Positions 37,450 to 48,403 are shown, numbered from the stretch's first letter. The stretch is DNA of 64,000 nucleotides from CBDCWT01 sp965223305 (GCA_965223305.1 CBDCWT010000036.1:186001-250000), one strand, 5' to 3'. Notes: a model not told the origin generated them from the letters alone. A program made the numbers and translations.

Positions 37450-38379
37450 CTAAGCAATCTGCCGGGCCAGTTCGACAGCGCCGCGTACGGCTTCCCTTAC
37501 GACGATGGAATCTGGTTTGGCCTGCCGCGCGGTCAGCTCGTCTTGCAGCATGCTGCGGATCTCCTCAGAACCTGTTAATAGGCCGCCGGTCAGCACCAGC
37601 GGAAACTCCTTTGGCAAGTCCAGCCGCCGCTTGGCCGCCAACACCATCTCGGCCAGCGCTGTCGCTGCTCGCTGGACGATCGACCGGGCAACCGCATCAC
37701 CCTCTTGCCACTGTTCTAGGACCATCGGCGCGAGCTCAGCCAAACGCCGGCGATCCATCTGAGGAGCGTGCAGGGGTGTGATTAGCTCGCGCGGTGCATC
37801 GACCGAAAAGTGCGTCATGAAGCTCCTTAAGAGACATGTTTCCGGTCCCCGGCCGTCGGCAAACCTCATGGCCGCCGCCAGGCCGTCGACAACAATTCGA
37901 TAGGCGCTCCCTTCGTCGCCGTAGCGATACCCCCAGCCACCCACCTTGGCGGTTGTTCCGGTGGAGTTCCGTCCCAGAGCGAAAGAACCGGTGCCGCCGA
38001 TCAAGGCCACCCCCCAACCTAGTTTGGTGCAGGCCAGCAGCGGCTCGGCGTCATTCGAGAGGTGTAACTGTTCTGCAATGGAGTGTGCCTTGGCCCAGTT
38101 TGCGACTCGATCCGACTCGGCATGGCGGTCGGCCCCTGCGATGGCCAAGCATGCAGCGGCCACGGGTTGCGGCGGGATCCCGGCGTCGAGGAAAGCGGCT
38201 TCAATGGCCTGCTGGACCGCGGCTAGGGCGCCGGGAAAACCGACGGCCGAGGGGTTGGAGGGGCCGGCCCGACCCCGGCCCAGTACATCCTGATCTCGCG
38301 TGGGTTGGCGCAGCGCCAACCAGGCCAATGTTTTTGTGCCGCCGCCGTCCACACCAAGCACGAACTGCCGCGCATTCAT
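37450..38379 (-). CDS. nagK: N-acetylglucosamine kinase-like (BadF/BadG/BcrA/BcrD ATPase family)
   Basis: 309 aa, actin-like ASKHA fold. Phosphate 1 is LGVDGGGTKTLAWLAL (residues 8-23), phosphate 2 is GWGVALIGGTGSFALG (about 122-137), and the adenosine loop FPLVLTGGLLTGSEEI lies near residue 265. This family includes N-acetylglucosamine kinase and the eukaryotic NAGK, also able to use MurNAc-type sugars. It overlaps murQ by 4 bp (ATGA), so the two are one operon. Together they fit amino-sugar salvage: MurQ makes GlcNAc-6-P from MurNAc-6-P, and the kinase supplies the phosphorylated substrate. The exact sugar is inferred. Confidence 0.82.
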   Translation of the reverse strand: MNARQFVLGVDGGGTKTLAWLALRQPTRDQDVLGRGRAGPSNPSAVGFPGALAAVQQAIEAAFLDAGIPPQPVAAACLAIAGADRHAESDRVANWAKAHSIAEQLHLSNDAEPLLACTKLGWGVALIGGTGSFALGRNSTGTTAKVGGWGYRYGDEGSAYRIVVDGLAAAMRFADGRGPETCLLRSFMTHFSVDAPRELITPLHAPQMDRRRLAELAPMVLEQWQEGDAVARSIVQRAATALAEMVLAAKRRLDLPKEFPLVLTGGLLTGSEEIRSMLQDELTARQAKPDSIVVREAVRGAVELARQIA

Positions 38380-39272
38380 TGCTCCTGCTCCAGCGCGTCC
38401 CGCAGGTGGCCGCCGGCTTGCGCGAGCAGCTCACGTGCCTGCTCGGGGTTCACTTGCCGCAGGTGGGAGACGATGGCGGTCTTCAACTCGCCGTCGCAGC
38501 GATGCAACAACTGCTCGGAATCTTCAGCGGAGAGGCCGGTTAGTTGCCCGGTGATGCGACGGGTCCGTGCCATTAATTTGCTGTTGCTGGCTCGCAGGTC
38601 GACCATCAGGTTTCCGTAGGTCTTGCCGAGCCGCACCATGGCGCCTGTGGTGAGCATGTTCAGCACCATCTTGGTAGCGGTACCGGCCTTGAGCCGTGTG
38701 GAACCGCTGACCACCTCGGGACCCACGACTGGAGTGATGTTAAGGTCACATTCGTTTGCCAGATCGGAACCATCATTGCAGCTCAGTCCGATGGCGAAGG
38801 CGCCTAGACTGCGGGCGTACTGTAACCCACCGATCACGTAGGGAGTACGCCCGCTGGTGGCGATTCCGACCAGGACGTCTTGCTTGGTGAGCCCTATCTC
38901 TGCCAGGTCATCGGCACCTCGTTGGGGACTGTCCTCGGCGCCTTCCACAGCCTGGGTCAGCGCCGTGCGACCGCCGGCGATCAGGCCGACGACCATCTCG
39001 GGTGGAGTGCTGAAGGTGGGGGGGCATTCGCTGGCATCGAGCACGCCGAGTCGACCGGAGGTGCCGGCGCCCAAGTAGACCAACCGTCCTCCTGCGCGGA
39101 TCCTATCTGCAATGACTTCGATGGCGTTGGCGATGGCCTCTGCTTCCCGGCCGACGGCGGTGGCGACGCGCGCGTCTTCGTCATTCATGACGCGGACGAT
39201 TTCGAGTGCGGACAAGCTGTCGATCCGCTCGGACGCTGGATTTCTTGCTTCGGTGGTCAGTTTGTTGAGCAT
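38376..39272 (-). CDS. murQ: N-acetylmuramic acid 6-phosphate etherase
   Basis: 298 aa from the ATG at 39272 (or 300 from 39278). The SIS domain is nearly perfect: LTTEARNPASERIDSLS at the start, YLGAGTSGRLGVLDASECPP (sugar-phosphate loop), GIATSGRTPYVIGGL and STRLKAGTATKMVLNMLTTG. MurQ cleaves the lactyl ether of MurNAc-6-P to GlcNAc-6-P and D-lactate in cytoplasmic peptidoglycan recycling. It is the first gene of murQ-nagK. Together with the two NamZ-like proteins at 57-59.7 kb it supports MurNAc recovery in this organism, which agrees with planctomycetes having peptidoglycan. Confidence 0.95.
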   Translation of the reverse strand: MLNKLTTEARNPASERIDSLSALEIVRVMNDEDARVATAVGREAEAIANAIEVIADRIRAGGRLVYLGAGTSGRLGVLDASECPPTFSTPPEMVVGLIAGGRTALTQAVEGAEDSPQRGADDLAEIGLTKQDVLVGIATSGRTPYVIGGLQYARSLGAFAIGLSCNDGSDLANECDLNITPVVGPEVVSGSTRLKAGTATKMVLNMLTTGAMVRLGKTYGNLMVDLRASNSKLMARTRRITGQLTGLSAEDSEQLLHRCDGELKTAIVSHLRQVNPEQARELLAQAGGHLRDALEQEQ

Positions 39273-39333
39273 AAGCATAAGGAAGAGGCAGTAGTGAGTT
39301 CCTGCTTGGCATTATAACGGCGATCGGCCCCAA

Positions 39334-39999
39334 AGTAGCAGGCTCACTCCGTGAGCCGTCCGCCTTCGGGACGATTTTCCTTCTGCGAGATCGGTCGACC
39401 TACCGAGTGGATGCGACCGGCGAGGCGTGCGCGTCAGTGCCAGGCATGACGTTGCCAGTCGCGAAGTACGCGTCAGTTCTGAAGTGACATCGGGGGTTGT
39501 CCGCCAAGTCAAGCGCCGCGCCGGTGACCTTTTCGGGAGGGCGAGGCTCCTGCCGAGCCGTTTCCTTGCGCCCGGCTCCGCGGGAGCGTCGCCCTCCCGA
39601 GCGTGTTGCACGACTGTTGCAGTGGGTGTGATGGCGTGTCTCGCCTTGGAACCGCGGCTGATCTGCCGGCCGAGCCGCGTTAGCGGCCGGTTCCCTTCAC
39701 CATACCAGCCGCCTTGCCGACTACTGAGACGGGTGATCAGCAAGCCGTCGGTGACAACTTCGTCCATCAACTCCACGAAGAACGCATCGCGGATCGATCA
39801 TCACTTACGCCTCCGCAAGAACACCCCTGGAGAACCTCTTCCTCCGTGATCTCTGTGTCTCTGTGTTTCAAAAAAACAAGACAGAAGAAACACAGAGGCA
39901 CAGAGGACACAGAGCCGCAACGGCTAAGAAGATGCAGCAGGAGATGGAGACCGAAAGAGGTCGGAAAGTAGCAGGCTCACTCCGTGAGCCGTCCGCCAT
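39334..39999. repeat. Intergenic repeats between murQ and the IS66 region
   Basis: The gap 39273-40363 has no convincing gene. It holds two copies of AGCAGGCTCACTCCGTGAGC followed by CGTCCGCC (39334 and 39968), and a GGGAGGGCGAGGCTCCTGCC copy with its inverse (39536-39600). It also has a long A/C-rich hairpin, CTCTGTGTCTCTGTGTTTC with GAAACACAGAGGCACAGAG (about 39853-39912). The GTGTTGCACGACTGTTGCAG segment after 39600 recurs near 59765 and 60035. These are typical REP-like sequences. Confidence 0.65.
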
Positions 40000-40074
40000 C
40001 AAAAGACTGCTCTTCATGCTCGCCCGATCTACCGCAGATCGCGCGACCGGTAGAAGACCGAGTCAGCGAGCTAG

Positions 40075-40248
40075 CCCGGATTATTCATGAAGATCGTGGC
40101 GAGAGGTTGTAAGTACGTTCGTGGCAAGGAAGGCGAGCAATTCTTCCGCAGGCGTATTGAAGCAATACGTCGAGGGAGAATTGTGAAGCATGACGAAGCC
40201 ACGGATGGACTTACGACCTCGCAGCAGATCGCTCATGAATAATTCGGG
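40075..40248. mobile_element. 174-bp foldback MITE, copy 4 (TSD CTAG)
   Basis: Runs from CCCGGATTATTCATGAAG to TCATGAATAATTCGGG and is flanked by CTAG on each side (40071-40074 and 40249-40252). Same orientation as copies 3 and 5 and almost identical to them. It lies in intergenic DNA 115 bp from the left end of the IS66 element. Confidence 0.9.
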
Positions 40249-40363
40249 CTAGATCGGTTGTGGGCCCGATGTGGTTACACAACAAGCATCAAGTAAATGG
40301 TCAATATGGTCGCGACATAGGCAGTGATCAGCTCCGATCAGCTACTAGCTCGCTGATCGATTG

Positions 40364-41967
40364 GTAACCGTTCACGGGAATTCGATTGATCTTGGTGGAT
40401 TTGGTGGTTTGGGACTATTCTGATTGCCGTCATGGCGGACGGCGAACAACAAACTGGATGTGCCCGTTGTGCAGAATTGGAGGCACGTGTCGCGGCATTA
40501 GAGGCCGCGTTGGCGCAGTCGCGGAAGAACTCGAGCAACTCTTCCAAGCCTCCCTCCAGTGATATTGTCAATCCTCCCAAGAAGGGCAAGAAGAAGGGTG
40601 GCGGTAAGAAGCGAAAGGCCGGCGGCCAACCGGGTCATGAGCGACACGAACGAACCCCTTTCACCGAAGACGAGATCGATCAAACCTGGATCTGGTATTA
40701 CGGTGAATGCCCATGCTGCCACGGCAAACTCGTGGACACCGACGAGCCAGCACGCACGATGCAGCAAGTGGAACTGCCACCGGTATCGGTGACCATCGAG
40801 CAGCACGAAAGCCGGCCACAACGGTGTGCTCATTGCGACAAGGTCTTCTACCCTGAGTTCCCCGAGGAATTCCGCAGAGCAGGGCTGGTAGGACCAAGGC
40901 TGACGGCCCTGGTGGGGTTTCTCAAGAGCGTCTGCCACATGTCCTTTGGGACGATCCGCAAGTACTTTCGCGACGTGATCGGTGTCTCCATCAGCCGTGG
41001 CATGCTCCGCAAACTGGTGGGAAAAGTGGCTGACAGCCTGCTGGAACCGTACGAAGCTCTGCTGGCGATGTTGCCCCAGGAAGATCGTCTGAACGTAGAC
41101 GAAACGGGCCACAAAGAGAACGGACAGCGGATGTGGCCTGGTGTTTTCGCGCGTATCTCTTCACGGTCTACAAGATCTCACCCTCGCGTGGCAGTGAGGT
41201 GCTGCTCGAGGTTCTGGGCCGGGAATTCGACGGTGTGTTGGGCTGTGACTATTTCAGTGCCTACCGCAAGTACATGAGACTGAATGAGAACGTGCTATTG
41301 CAGTTCTGCCTGGCTCATTTCATTCGCGATGTGAAGTTCTTGGCCAACCATCCGAACAAGCGGAATCAGGCACATGGGCAGCGTTTGTTGATCGATTTAC
41401 GAAAGCTGTTTCGCGTGATTCATCGCCGTGACGAAGATACCAGCGGGCGCACCTTCCAAGCCGCCCTGGAGTCAGCCCGTGACACCTTGGTTTGGAACGC
41501 CACGATGGAATCACCTCACACCCAAGAGGCGTTGGCGTTGGAAGAGCGGTTCTTCCAGCACACCGAGAGCTACTTCCGATTCATCACCGAACCCGGCGTC
41601 GAACCAACGAACAACTCAGCCGAACAGGCCATCCGATTTGTGGCCATTCATCGGCGAATGACCCAAGGAACACGAAGCCAGGAGGGACGAGCCTGGTGCG
41701 AACGGATCTGGACCGTCATTCAAACCTGCAACCAGCAATCACGCTCCGTGTTTGAATTCTTATCCGCGGCAGTCACCGCGCACTTTCGATCCGAGGAAGC
41801 GCCTTCCCTCGCGCCAATCTCGAATCTCGCGCCGGATACATCCTGATCCGTGCTTTGAGCTTCACAGCCGACGACACCTCCGTCGCCCTTGCGCGCCGCT
41901 AATAGCCGCACCGTGCTAGCCAACCTCCGCGTTGCAAAGAAACCGGCGAAATCCTGTGAACGGTTAC
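40364..41967 (+). mobile_element. IS66-family insertion sequence, 1604 bp, inactive
   Basis: The ends are GTAACCGTTCACGGGAATTC (from 40364) and its inverse GAAATCCTGTGAACGGTTAC (to 41967), matching at 18 of 20 positions and starting with the GTAA typical of IS66. Only the large transposase gene is present; the accessory TnpA and TnpB genes of complete IS66 elements are absent. The 8 bp on each side (ATCGATTG and TCAACATC) do not match, so the target duplication has decayed or the flanks were rearranged. The transposase is frameshifted. Confidence 0.88.
40432..41846 (+). pseudogene. IS66 transposase (TnpC), one-base frameshift
   Basis: The first part (40432 to about 41135) has the coiled-coil start, a Lys-rich segment KKGKKKGGGKKRKAGGQPG, a CPCC...CAHC zinc finger and the first catalytic Asp in NVDETG. 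The second part (from about 41133, next frame) begins WCFRAYLFTVYKISPSRGSE and carries CDYFSAY and NNSAEQAIR, the other DDE residues. At 41136 the sequence ATGTGG-CCTGG lacks one base compared with the family (Met-Trp-Thr-Trp-Cys-Phe). Both halves are otherwise intact (about 470 aa together), so the inactivation is recent. Confidence 0.9.
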
Positions 41968-42350
41968 TCAACATCAAGAAGTCGCTCACTGCGCAGCCTC
42001 AACTCAGCTTCGCGGACCTGCTTGAGCTTCTGCTCTAGGCCAGTATCTCCGTTGAGAAGTTTCATAAGTCCATTAAGACCATTGTGAACATCTCGCCGTG
42101 TCGCTATTCGAATCGTACTGCCAGTTTGATCTACATGGCTAATCGACATCTTGATTTCGAACGGCAGGTTTCGTGAAAGGAACGCCTCCACCTCTGACAC
42201 TTTCGAGCGGGGAACTCTGTACGTCCTGTTCACAACTTCTAAACTTGAGTCGCGGATACTCTTGGCATCGACAGCGCCTGATTCCTCAACGCCCTCCAAC
42301 GATGCGACTAGACAAAAACACAAAACTGCAAAGAACGCAACACGTTTCAT
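41964..42350 (-). CDS. Small exported protein, 3' end cut by IS66
   Basis: 128 aa from the ATG at 42350, which has an AGGAG site eight bases upstream. Signal peptide MKRVAFFAVLCFCLVASLEG. The mature part (SSLEVVNRTYRVPRSKVSEV..., then LLNGDTGLEQKLKQVREAEL) looks like a small alpha/beta domain, not recognised. The last codon and the stop (GAG TAA) are formed at the junction: TAA is the first bases of the IS66 inverted repeat (GTAAC), so the native end is missing. It follows a short upstream frame with a 4-bp overlap (42365-42368 if the first ATG is used). Confidence 0.55.
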   Translation of the reverse strand: MKRVAFFAVLCFCLVASLEGVEESGAVDAKSIRDSSLEVVNRTYRVPRSKVSEVEAFLSRNLPFEIKMSISHVDQTGSTIRIATRRDVHNGLNGLMKLLNGDTGLEQKLKQVREAELRLRSERLLDVE

Positions 42351-42364
42351 CACGATATCTCCTG

Positions 42365-42715
42365 TCATTCGGAGGGCTCGTCACCACAAAACTCAGTGTA
42401 CGCGTCTGCCACGGTCAGCCAGCCAGCTCCATTCTTTTTCTGCAGTAAACACTCAACATTGTAACAACTACTGCTGCCCGCATTCAGCTCCGTTTGCCCG
42501 ATGTACGCGAGATGCTTCTGCCCAGCAGGTACAGTTGCGCCAGGATCCTGCGTGGTAAGGTACGTAGTTCCCCACTCGTCCGGATCGAGCAACCGTTGTT
42601 CTGTAAATTCCGTCAACCTTGTTTTCACAGTTCTGAAATAGTTGGAGCGGCTTCGCCGCCGTTTTCTTTTGCGTTCACGCAGACCGGGGGGCTCATTGCC
42701 GCCCCGTCTGGTCAA
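42365..42715 (-). CDS. Short Cys-containing protein, probably a partial gene
   Basis: The frame opens with a TTG at 42715 and a Lys/Arg-rich start that looks non-coding. A GTG at 42628 would give 87 aa beginning VKTRLTEFTEQRLLDPDEWG. The later part (GATVPAGQKHLAYIGQTELN, SSSCYNVECLLQKKNGAGWL, YTEFCGDEPSE) has the composition of a secreted domain with three cysteines. It ends directly before the small exported protein gene. There is no recognised family. It may be the tail of a larger gene whose front was lost when the neighbouring transposase fragment arrived. Confidence 0.35.
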   Translation of the reverse strand: MTRRGGNEPPGLRERKRKRRRSRSNYFRTVKTRLTEFTEQRLLDPDEWGTTYLTTQDPGATVPAGQKHLAYIGQTELNAGSSSCYNVECLLQKKNGAGWLTVADAYTEFCGDEPSE

Positions 42716-42914
42716 AGAATAGGAACGGGCTCAGATGCAGTGATCAGGCAGATTCTTGAGAGGCAATGACCACGGTCGTTGAGCGAGATGGGCGAGCGTG
42801 ATTTGGGTTCACGAGGATCGATTGGGCTGTTAGTGACCGGAATTCCTCAGCGCCAGTGCACATCGGTCGTGTGACACATTCTTTGAGAATCTGACAAGCG
42901 AGCTTTCTGTTGGC

Positions 42915-43366
42915 CTAAGCGGCTGTGCGGTGGTAGTAGCGCAACATTCCGCCCAGCCGCTTGCTGCATTGAACCTGTAAGCTCGCGTTGTGCTGGATCG
43001 ATTCGTCCCTGGGCTCGATCATGACGTTGCCCAGCCCTTGGTGCGGTCTTTCTCGGTGATAATGTTCCAGGTAGCTCTTGACAGCCCTGCGCAGGGACCG
43101 CTCGCCGAAGAAAATCATACGATCCAGGATCTCTCCTTTGAGGGAGCCGAAGAACCGCTCCAGATGAGCGTTCAAATTGGGACTTCGCGGCGGCAGCCGT
43201 ACAGGCTCGATCTGTTCGCCCTGGAGGATCTCCCGGAACTCTGAGCAGAACCTGGTATCCCGATCCATGATCAAGTAGCGTTTCCCGTTGAGGAACCCGT
43301 CTTGGAAGTTGGTGAGTTCTTTGGCCACTTGCTTCATCCAGACTTGATGGGGCTGGGTCGTGCATC
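42915..43366 (-). pseudogene. Integrase/transposase fragment (rve core, C-terminal half)
   Basis: About 150 codons of an integrase-core transposase: WMKQVAKELTNFQDGFLNGK, YLIMDRDTRFCSEFREIL (second catalytic Asp), RLPPRSPNLNAHLERFFGSL (catalytic Glu), HYHRERPHQGLGN, and the normal end SKRLGGMLRYYHRTAA. The N-terminal half with the HTH and first Asp is absent: the frame meets RHS coding sequence on the opposite strand at about 43367. The fragment cut off the 5' end of the RHS gene. A second, more decayed copy of the same region is at 53525-53628. Confidence 0.8.
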
Positions 43367-43369
43367 CGG

Positions 43370-46300
43370 CCCAATCCGCTGGAACTGTACACCACCTCGG
43401 CCAACGTCTGTGGCACCCTGGATGTTCAAGCCAACAACGGCACGATTCACGAGAGCCTCAGTAGCAGCCCGCGCTCGTCGACGGTTACTGTCTCGTCGAC
43501 CGCAGACTGCACCGTCCGCTTTTCCTTCTCCCACACCGGCAGCGACGGCTATTCCACCACCGCGCAGCTCGGCACCAACGTCTTCATTCCCAGCCAAACG
43601 CCGCAGACGTTTACCGTCCAGGCGGAACTCGACAACGACCACTCAGACGAACAGCTCGTCGTCACCGCCACGCCCGTGGGCGAGGGGGATATCGACGACG
43701 AGGACTATGTCTCCGAAGATCCCGGTGGAGCGAAGAGCGACAATATCACGATTGTCGACGCCAACAATGGCAGCTCACAGTGCAGCATCGAGATCAACAA
43801 CAGCGGCAATGGCAGCAGCGAGCTATTTGAAGGCAGTACGATGACGTTGGCGATTGACACCATGGGCAACTGCTCGGGGAGCATGCAGGTTGACTTCGTA
43901 CCCAACGGTACCGGTGCGCAGTCCTCGGACTATGAAATACGGCACAACGGTAGCCCGGTCACACTGCCCATCAACCCGTTTGCCTACCCCGGCAGCTTGG
44001 AATTGGAGCTGTTCACCGACACGACCAGCGAGCCGAACAGCTGGTTTGACTTTACGGCCACGCTGCCCGGAGGGATCAACGCCTCGCATCGTGTCGACCT
44101 CCGCGATTACATTCCCTGCTCGTATACCCTGGCTGCGGACGACGCCACGCTTTACGAGCGGGACGCACACCCTTGGGTAGAGACCGATATTACGGTCACG
44201 GCCACCGGCAGCCCCTCGGCCTGTGCCAACACGGTCAGCGTCGACTGGGCCGGTAACGGCGGCGATGGTGCCGCCGAGCCCTTCGACTTTGACGTCCGCA
44301 CTGTCGGCGGAGCGGTGGTCCAGACAGGTCATCACGTCCAGCTGGCCGGCTCGCCCGGCAACCTGGCGGGTACGCTCACACTGCGGGTGCACGCGGATTC
44401 GATCGTCGAAACGCAGTCCAGCAGCGTGACCTTCGACATCCAGTCGACAGTCACCGAAACGGTCACGATCAGCGATGACGACGGCAGTGTGAACGGTAAG
44501 CTGAGCTACACAGCGCCTGAGACGGCTGCCGAAGAGGCCGCCAACTTCTACTACTGCACGGCTGAAACGCACGGCGAGCTGACCGTGAAACCGGTCTCAG
44601 GCCAATCCTGGACGGGGATCGATAAGCTGACCTTCAAGCTCGGCGGCACAGCCGTTTACGGGACGGATTACGTCGTCGCCGCACCCGGCGGCAGCAGCTA
44701 CACGGTCAATGTGACGGCGCCCTACGTGATAGTCGACTTGGGCGGCACACCGCCGGCCGAGGTCGACCTGCTGATCGACCCCAGCCCCGATGACGACGAG
44801 ACCGAAGGCGATGAAACGGTCACGCTCGAGCTGCTGACCGCGGCGCAAGGGACCGACACCCGCACCGTCACTATTGGCGATGAACTGGAAGCACTCACGA
44901 TCATCGCCACCGATGCGACCGCGACGGAGAACAACCAGGATCACGGCGTCTTCGCCGTGCGGGCGGCCGATGGTACCAGCCCGCTGTGCACGCAAGTCCG
45001 CTTGGTCCTGGACACCACCGTGGCCAGTAGCGCCTCGCCGGTCAACTCCTCGTCGCCCCGGGACTACCAACTTCAAGAGTCGCTGCAAAGCGACTTCCTC
45101 TTGGTGACCGATGAAGGCGGCGGCTCTTACAGCGCGGCGCCCTTCCCAGAAACCCATATCGCCCTGACCGGTCAGACCCAAGTGCTGATCGATGTGATCC
45201 CCGATGACGACAGCGACCTGGAGGGAGCCGAGATCGTGCGGGCCCAGGTCGAAGCCAGAAACCTTTGGGTCCCCGGCACGTGGCTGCGGTCCCCCGACGT
45301 GGCGGACGTTACCATCCAAGACAATACGCCAGCCGCCATCTTGGATGCGGAGATCGAGATCGATCTGGAGCCGGACAACGAGTGTGTGGTCTGCAGCAGC
45401 GGTGTGGTCGGGGTGGACCTGCAAAGCGGTAGCCCGTCGGTGCCGATTGTACCTGGTTTTCTGGAGTTCTTGGGCGAAGGCACGCACGGCACTCAGCCGG
45501 TTGTCCGCGGCCAGTTCGAAAAACCCTCAGGCGGTTGGCCGTCCACGATCACGGTCAAGGTCGAGGTCGACGACTGGGACAATAGCGGCTCGATCCATCC
45601 GGACCTGACGCAGCAAACGCCTCCCACCTTTACGCTCAACACGGCCTCTTACGGCGATTCGATTTCCTTTGCCGTGCCGGTCGACGTCGAGGGCCTGGAC
45701 ACGGGGTCTTACCGTGTAAAGCTGATCGGCACCGGCGGCAGCGAGCAGTGGACAGCGCAGGCGTCCCACTTTCTCATCAACCGCTGGGACAACAACGATA
45801 TCGCCCCGGGGCTCGCCTTTTCGTTCCTCAAACAGATCGTGCCGGACACCAAAGCCTATCTCAAAGGCAGCGGCGGCAGCGTGATTGAGAAGGACGGGGT
45901 GGCCCTCGTCCGTGGCGATAACTCGGTCTCCTGGTACGAGGAAGAAGCTACTAACCAGTACAAGACGCCGCCCGAGTCGGTATCGGACCTGACCGTCTCG
46001 GGAGACCTTTACATCGTCACCGATCGCTTTGGCAACGAAGACCACTTCGCCAAGAACCAGTTCAGCGAACTGGTGGGTGGCGTCTCCAAGACCTGGCACG
46101 TGGGGCAGCACTACAAGAGCTTCGACCGCAACGGCGATGCCATGCTGTTCGTCTACAATAGCAGCCAGCAGTTGGAGAGCATCACCGACCCGCTGAATCG
46201 CACCACGAACTTGGCGTACAACCCGCAGGGGACACTGCTGACCGTGACGCTCACCGACTTCGCGGGGCGGGTCACCACGCTCAGCTACGATACTTCGACC

Positions 46301-48403
46301 GCTTCTGCCCCCGAGCTGGAGGTGCTCTATCCGGATCCGGATATCGGCTACGACGTGGGACCCCAGCCCAAAGACACGTTCTTGTTTAACAGCCAAGATC
46401 AGCTGCTCAGCATCACGCGTGATGCGCAGGGCAGCCCGGGCAGCGTCAACCAGTACACGCTGGATACGGGCAACGCCAATTTGGACGGCATTTCGGTGCT
46501 GGCGCCAACTGGGGTTGCTCCTAATCGGGGTCACCACAGCGCCAGCTGGCAGAACCCAGTCCGCCAGCTGGATGTCGACCGCAGCGGCAGTGAAACGGGC
46601 GATGACATTCAGGAGGTGATCGACGATGTGGATAGCCAGGGGCTGGGCGCGATCGATCCCAACCGCGAACCGGGCTCCGGCTTTGTCGATACCAGCGGCG
46701 ACGGCGTGGTCAGCGCGCTCGATGCAATCTTGGTGATCAACCACGTCGCGGGGACCGGCACGACCGGCAGCGGCGCCAATCCGGACTATAACGAGCCGGA
46801 AGATACGCCGGTCAGCTACACCTATACGCCCGACGTTTCGACCGACTCGCTGCCCAACGGCCTGCTGTTGACCGAAACTCGCAACACGGGCCGGGGGAAC
46901 CTGATCACCGAATACGATTACTACGACGGCAGCGAAACGGACGGCGCCAGTGGCCCCGTGCGGGCAGGCCGCTACGGCCTGGTCGAGACGATCACCTATG
47001 CCAAAGGTACCAGCGATGAGGCGTCCGTCTCGTTCAAGTACGATGCCAATGGGAATGCGACCCAGTACATCGACGAGATCGGACGGGTCACGAAGTTCGA
47101 GTTCGACCACCTCGATCGGTTGGCCAAGCTGATCTCGGCGGATCCCGACGGGACGAGCGGTCCCGAGCAGTCGCTGGTGACCGAATATGTCTACGATGCG
47201 TTCAGCAACATTGCCCGCACGACGGTTCGCAACTTCAACCCGGTGTTCGACGCGGACGGGGATCCGAGTACCGATCCGGATACGGTGCACACGACCTGCT
47301 CTTACTACGACACGATGGACCGGCTCGTGTGGCAGGTGGACCCGCACCCAGACCAAGATACAGACCTCGCCAGTTGCCAGCTGACGTCATTGCCACCCAG
47401 CTGGACGGCAGCGCAGACGGGCATTTGGGCGGGCCGGCCGATCACCCATTACAGCGCGTACGACGGCAACAGCAACTTAGAGTCGGTGACCGACGCGGAA
47501 GGCCGCACGACGGACTTTGTCTACGACGACCTCAACCGTCTGACGCAGATCACTCAGCCAGGTCTGTTGATCGAGCCCAATACGGATGCCTCGCTGTCGA
47601 CCGGGCACGGGGAAGTGCTGGCCACGGGCAACCGTCCGGTGACAACGTTTGTCTATGACAACTTGGGCAACCTCTGGTCGAGCACCGATTCGCTGGGTAA
47701 CACGACCGAGTTCCGTTACGACGCTTGGAACCGTCCGCTCTCGATCAGCGAGCCTCAGCTGTCTGGCGGCGCGACGGCGGTGACCACCTTCGACTACTCG
47801 AAGCTGCAGTACGGCTGGGTGCATCGAATGACCGATGCCGAGGGCCGGATGACCGAGACCCAGCTGGACTTTATCGACCGCTTGGAATACGTGGCCCGTC
47901 CGGCGGATGTGGACGGCCGTCAGCCGACCACCTGGTACGACTACTATCGGGACAGCCAGCTATTGAGGACGGTGGATGCCGAGGGCAATGCGACCAGCTA
48001 CACATACGACGACCGGGCTCGGTTGGAGACGGTGGTCCAGCCCTCGGTCTGGGACGCGGTCCAGGCGCAGAACGTGCAGCCGACGACGACCTACGTCTAC
48101 GACGCGGCCAATCAGCTGACCAAGGTGATCGATCCACTTTCTCGGGAGACGACGTATGGCTATGACGACTTGGGCCGCATCGAGCTGGTGACGCCACCGG
48201 ATCCGGACAATGCTCCGGGAGGTGAACTACCGCCCACAATGCAATACACCTACGATGCGGCGGGCAACCTGCTGCAGACTACCGACGCCTTGAGCCACAC
48301 GATGGGCTACGTGTTACCGACCGAATTGCGGTCGCACTTTTTGCCGAATTACGGCGGTAGAGATATTGGCGGCTTAGCAGGTAGGTTTGCCGAATTGTTG
48401 TGA
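43370..48403 (+). pseudogene. RHS/YD-repeat protein with Calx-beta-like domains and a dockerin, truncated at both ends
   Basis: An open frame of about 1677 codons. The first 700 or so residues are Calx-beta-like/adhesin repeats (for example VTISDDDGSVNGKLSYTAPE). A DUF6531-like entry and YD repeats follow (YDANGNATQYIDEIGRVTKF, YDDLNRLTQITQPG, YDAWNRPLSI, YDDLGRIELV). A type I dockerin pair (DVDRSGSETGDD ... FVDTSGDGVVSALDAILVIN) is inserted near codons 1068-1130 of this frame. The 5' end is cut by an integrase fragment. The 3' end stops at 48311, where a transposon begins, and the final 30 residues and stop come from the transposon end. RHS proteins deliver C-terminal toxins; the toxin tip is missing here (see 52142). 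Internal starts such as 43676 are unlikely to make a functional protein. Confidence 0.85.

Noticed and set aside
40356..41975. An 8-bp target duplication for the IS66 element
   Set aside because: ATCGATTG at the left and TCAACATC at the right do not match; no duplication can be claimed.
45527..47356. 609-codon minus-strand open frame opposite the RHS gene
   Set aside because: It mirrors the YD-repeat coding region with Val/Arg-rich, motif-free sequence; a frame shadow of high-GC DNA.
43676..48403. Treating the RHS frame as an intact gene starting at 43676
   Set aside because: Coding similarity continues at least 300 bp upstream to the integrase junction, and the 3' end runs into the transposon, so both ends are lost.
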